Origin: an uncultured Ruaniaceae bacterium
GTDB lineage: Bacteria; Actinomycetota; Actinomycetes; Actinomycetales; Beutenbergiaceae
DNA: 7,217 nt
Assembly (NCBI GenBank): GCA_938004115.1
Contig: CALKWS010000194.1
Span: forward strand, 1-7,217
Direction of reading: 5' to 3'
Below are positions 5,918-7,217 of the stretch, piece after piece (positions within the stretch are counted from its first letter, which is position 1; each line of letters opens with the position of its first letter). The translations under genes and the position numbers were made by a program. Below the pieces are notes generated by a model, which worked only from the letters and a program-made list of their open reading frames with translations, ran no database searches and was not told the DNA's origin.

Positions 5918-7114
5918 TCAGCCGTTGTTCTGGAACCGTTCGATCCGGCGCACCGCCTCGACCAGGTCCTCCGGATCACCGGCGAAGGACAGCCGCACGA
6001 ACTGCTCGCCGTGGTGGGGATCGAAGTCCACGCCCGGGGTGATTGCCACCCCCTCCTGCTGCAACAGCGCCTCACACCAGGTCACCGACGAGGCGTGCGA
6101 CCCCATCCCTTCCCCGAGGCCGGCGTAGACGTAGAACGCCCCGTCGGTGGGCGCGAGTGGGCCCCACCCCAGCGCCGGCAGTTCGCGCAGCAGCACCTCC
6201 CGGCCGCGGGCCATCCGGGCCACCCTGGCGTCGGCCTCGGCGTAGGCGGCGTCGCTGAAGGCGCCGAGTGCCATCGCCTGCGCGGGGGCCGGCGGGCACA
6301 GCGCGACGTTCCCGGCCAGGGCCGCCACCCCCTCGGCCAGGTCCGGGGGCACCAGCGCCCAGCCCAACCGCCAACCGGTCATCCCCCAGTACTTGGAGAA
6401 CGAGGAGATCACCACCGAGGTGGGAGCGGTGGTCACGTCCCAGGCGCACACCCCGTGGGCGTCGGCCGGGTCGGTTCCGCCGGCGTAGGTGATGCCGTGG
6501 TAGATCTCGTCGCTGATCAACCGCACCTGGTTCGCGGTGCACCAGGCGTCCAGGGCCCGAAGCCGCTCGCGGTCGATCATCGTGCCGGTGGGGTTGGCCG
6601 GCGAGGCGAGCATCAGCCCGTCGATGCGGCCGTGGCGGGTCAGTACGTCGTCGAGCATCTGCGGGGTGGGCTGGAAGCCCACCTCCGGCCCGCAGTCCAC
6701 CCCCACCACCTCACAGCCCAGGGCCTTGAGAATGTTGCCGTAGGCGGGGTAGCCGGGCTGGGCGAGTACGACGACGTCACCGGGGTCGAACGCGGCGAGG
6801 AAAGCGAGGACGAACGCACCGGAGGAACCGGTGGTCACCACCACCTGTTCGGCGCCGATGTCCATGCCGTACCAGCGGTGGTAATGCCTCGCGATGGCCT
6901 CCCGCAGTTCGAGCAACCCCAGGGGGGAGGTGTATCCGAAGTTCTCCGCGCTGATGTCCCCGGCGTGCTCGCGCACCGCCTTCAGCGCCCCACCGGAGGG
7001 TTCCCCGGCACACAGGTTGATCACATCCCGTCCCTCGGCCCGCATCTGGGCGACCTGACCCAGGAGGGTCATCACCTGGAAGGAGGGGACCGCTGATCGT
7101 GCTGAGGCTCGCAT
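5918..7114 (-). CDS. Class I/II PLP-dependent aminotransferase
   Basis: 398 residues from ATG 7114, the normal length for fold-type I aminotransferases of the aspartate aminotransferase superfamily. Landmarks: GRDVINLCAGEPSGG (28-42), YTSPLGLLELREAIARHY (61-78), TTGSSGAF (94-101), QPGYPAY (119-125), SPANPTG (171-177, Asn174), ISDEIYHGI (200-208, Asp202 toward the PLP nitrogen), SSFSKYWGMTGWRLGW (237-252, Schiff-base Lys241 and phosphate-binding Arg249) and FVRLSFAG (372-379, Arg374 for the substrate carboxylate). All cofactor residues are present, so it should be active and cytosolic. The amino donor and acceptor cannot be told from sequence. The frame is open to 7213, but the extra 33 residues are not family-like, so ATG 7114 is preferred. 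It lies upstream of the SGNH gene on the same strand, 113 bp away; separate promoters make a shared pathway unproven. Confidence 0.93.
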   Translation of the reverse strand: MRASARSAVPSFQVMTLLGQVAQMRAEGRDVINLCAGEPSGGALKAVREHAGDISAENFGYTSPLGLLELREAIARHYHRWYGMDIGAEQVVVTTGSSGAFVLAFLAAFDPGDVVVLAQPGYPAYGNILKALGCEVVGVDCGPEVGFQPTPQMLDDVLTRHGRIDGLMLASPANPTGTMIDRERLRALDAWCTANQVRLISDEIYHGITYAGGTDPADAHGVCAWDVTTAPTSVVISSFSKYWGMTGWRLGWALVPPDLAEGVAALAGNVALCPPAPAQAMALGAFSDAAYAEADARVARMARGREVLLRELPALGWGPLAPTDGAFYVYAGLGEGMGSHASSVTWCEALLQQEGVAITPGVDFDPHHGEQFVRLSFAGDPEDLVEAVRRIERFQNNG

Positions 7115-7120
7115 GGCCCC

Positions 7121-7126
7121 ACCGTA
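7121..7126 (-). promoter_or_regulatory. Possible -10 for a leaderless aminotransferase message
   Basis: TACGGT on the minus strand fits TANNNT and sits six bases before ATG 7114, the spacing for transcription starting at the start codon. There is no usable Shine-Dalgarno site, since the G-run ends only two bases before ATG. No good -35 is visible. The hexamer partly overlaps an imperfect inverted repeat, TACCGGCCGGGTA at 7125-7137. Confidence 0.35.
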
Positions 7127-7173
7127 CCGGCCGGGTAAACAGAGGGGCGGGCGGCCGGGTGGGTTCCTCGCGT

Positions 7174-7200
7174 TCTGGGTGACCCAGACCGTCGAACGGT
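7174..7200. promoter_or_regulatory. Two adjacent palindromes upstream of the aminotransferase
   Basis: TCTGGGT-G-ACCCAGA (7174-7188) is a perfect seven-base-arm palindrome. ACCGT-CGA-ACGGT (7188-7200) is a perfect five-base-arm inverted repeat that shares its first base. They lie 60-86 bp before the aminotransferase start and could be operator sites for it or for a divergent gene beyond the right edge. An ATG at 7212 on the plus strand is too close to the edge to call. Confidence 0.35.
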
Positions 7201-7217
7201 GGCGCGCGCCCATGATC

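Noticed and set aside
5480..7096. 538-codon open frame on the plus strand opposite the aminotransferase and part of the SGNH gene
   Set aside because: It crosses two genes with intact catalytic motifs on the other strand and has low-complexity composition; a codon-bias shadow.

Overview
The window is high-GC DNA with strongly GC-biased third codon positions, close-packed short intergenic gaps and both Shine-Dalgarno and leaderless-looking starts. The protein families (AbiEi-like/PD-(D/E)XK two-domain protein, small-type PurL, DUF3054, GerW/YtfJ) fit an Actinomycetota chromosome. A Micrococcales-like or related lineage is my guess only; no rRNA or other marker allows a finer placement. I see no phage, transposon, CRISPR, tRNA or rRNA.

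Layout, left to right: (1) 1-302 has no convincing gene but carries an imperfect 28-bp direct repeat and a perfect 12-bp inverted repeat. (2) 303-1271 (+) is an accessory-type gene: an AbiEi-like winged-helix N-terminus joined to a PD-(D/E)XK/DUF559-like nuclease domain, with two rare TTA codons. (3) 1370-3670 (-) is purL, convergent with the previous gene, starting at TTG with a good ribosome binding site. (4) A divergent 151-bp region holds the purL promoter and an exact 15-bp tandem repeat spaced 30 bp. (5) 3822-4663 (+) is a two-gene, ATGA-overlapping operon: a four-helix DUF3054 membrane protein and a GerW/YtfJ-family protein with a C-terminal membrane segment. (6) 4758-5804 (-) is an SGNH/GDSL hydrolase with an N-terminal beta-rich domain; a perfect 12-bp LacI-type palindrome overlaps its predicted -35. 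(7) 5918-7114 (-) is a fold-type I PLP-dependent aminotransferase. (8) 7115-7217 holds its predicted promoter and two adjacent palindromes.

The genes do not form one pathway. purL is core purine biosynthesis; the hydrolase and aminotransferase look like independently promoted metabolic genes; DUF3054-GerW is an envelope-associated pair of unknown role. I do not see a clearly new multi-gene system. The points most worth following are a double substitution in a normally invariant PurL motif, the tandem 15-mers over the purL promoter, the operator in front of the hydrolase, and the orphan AbiEi/nuclease gene.
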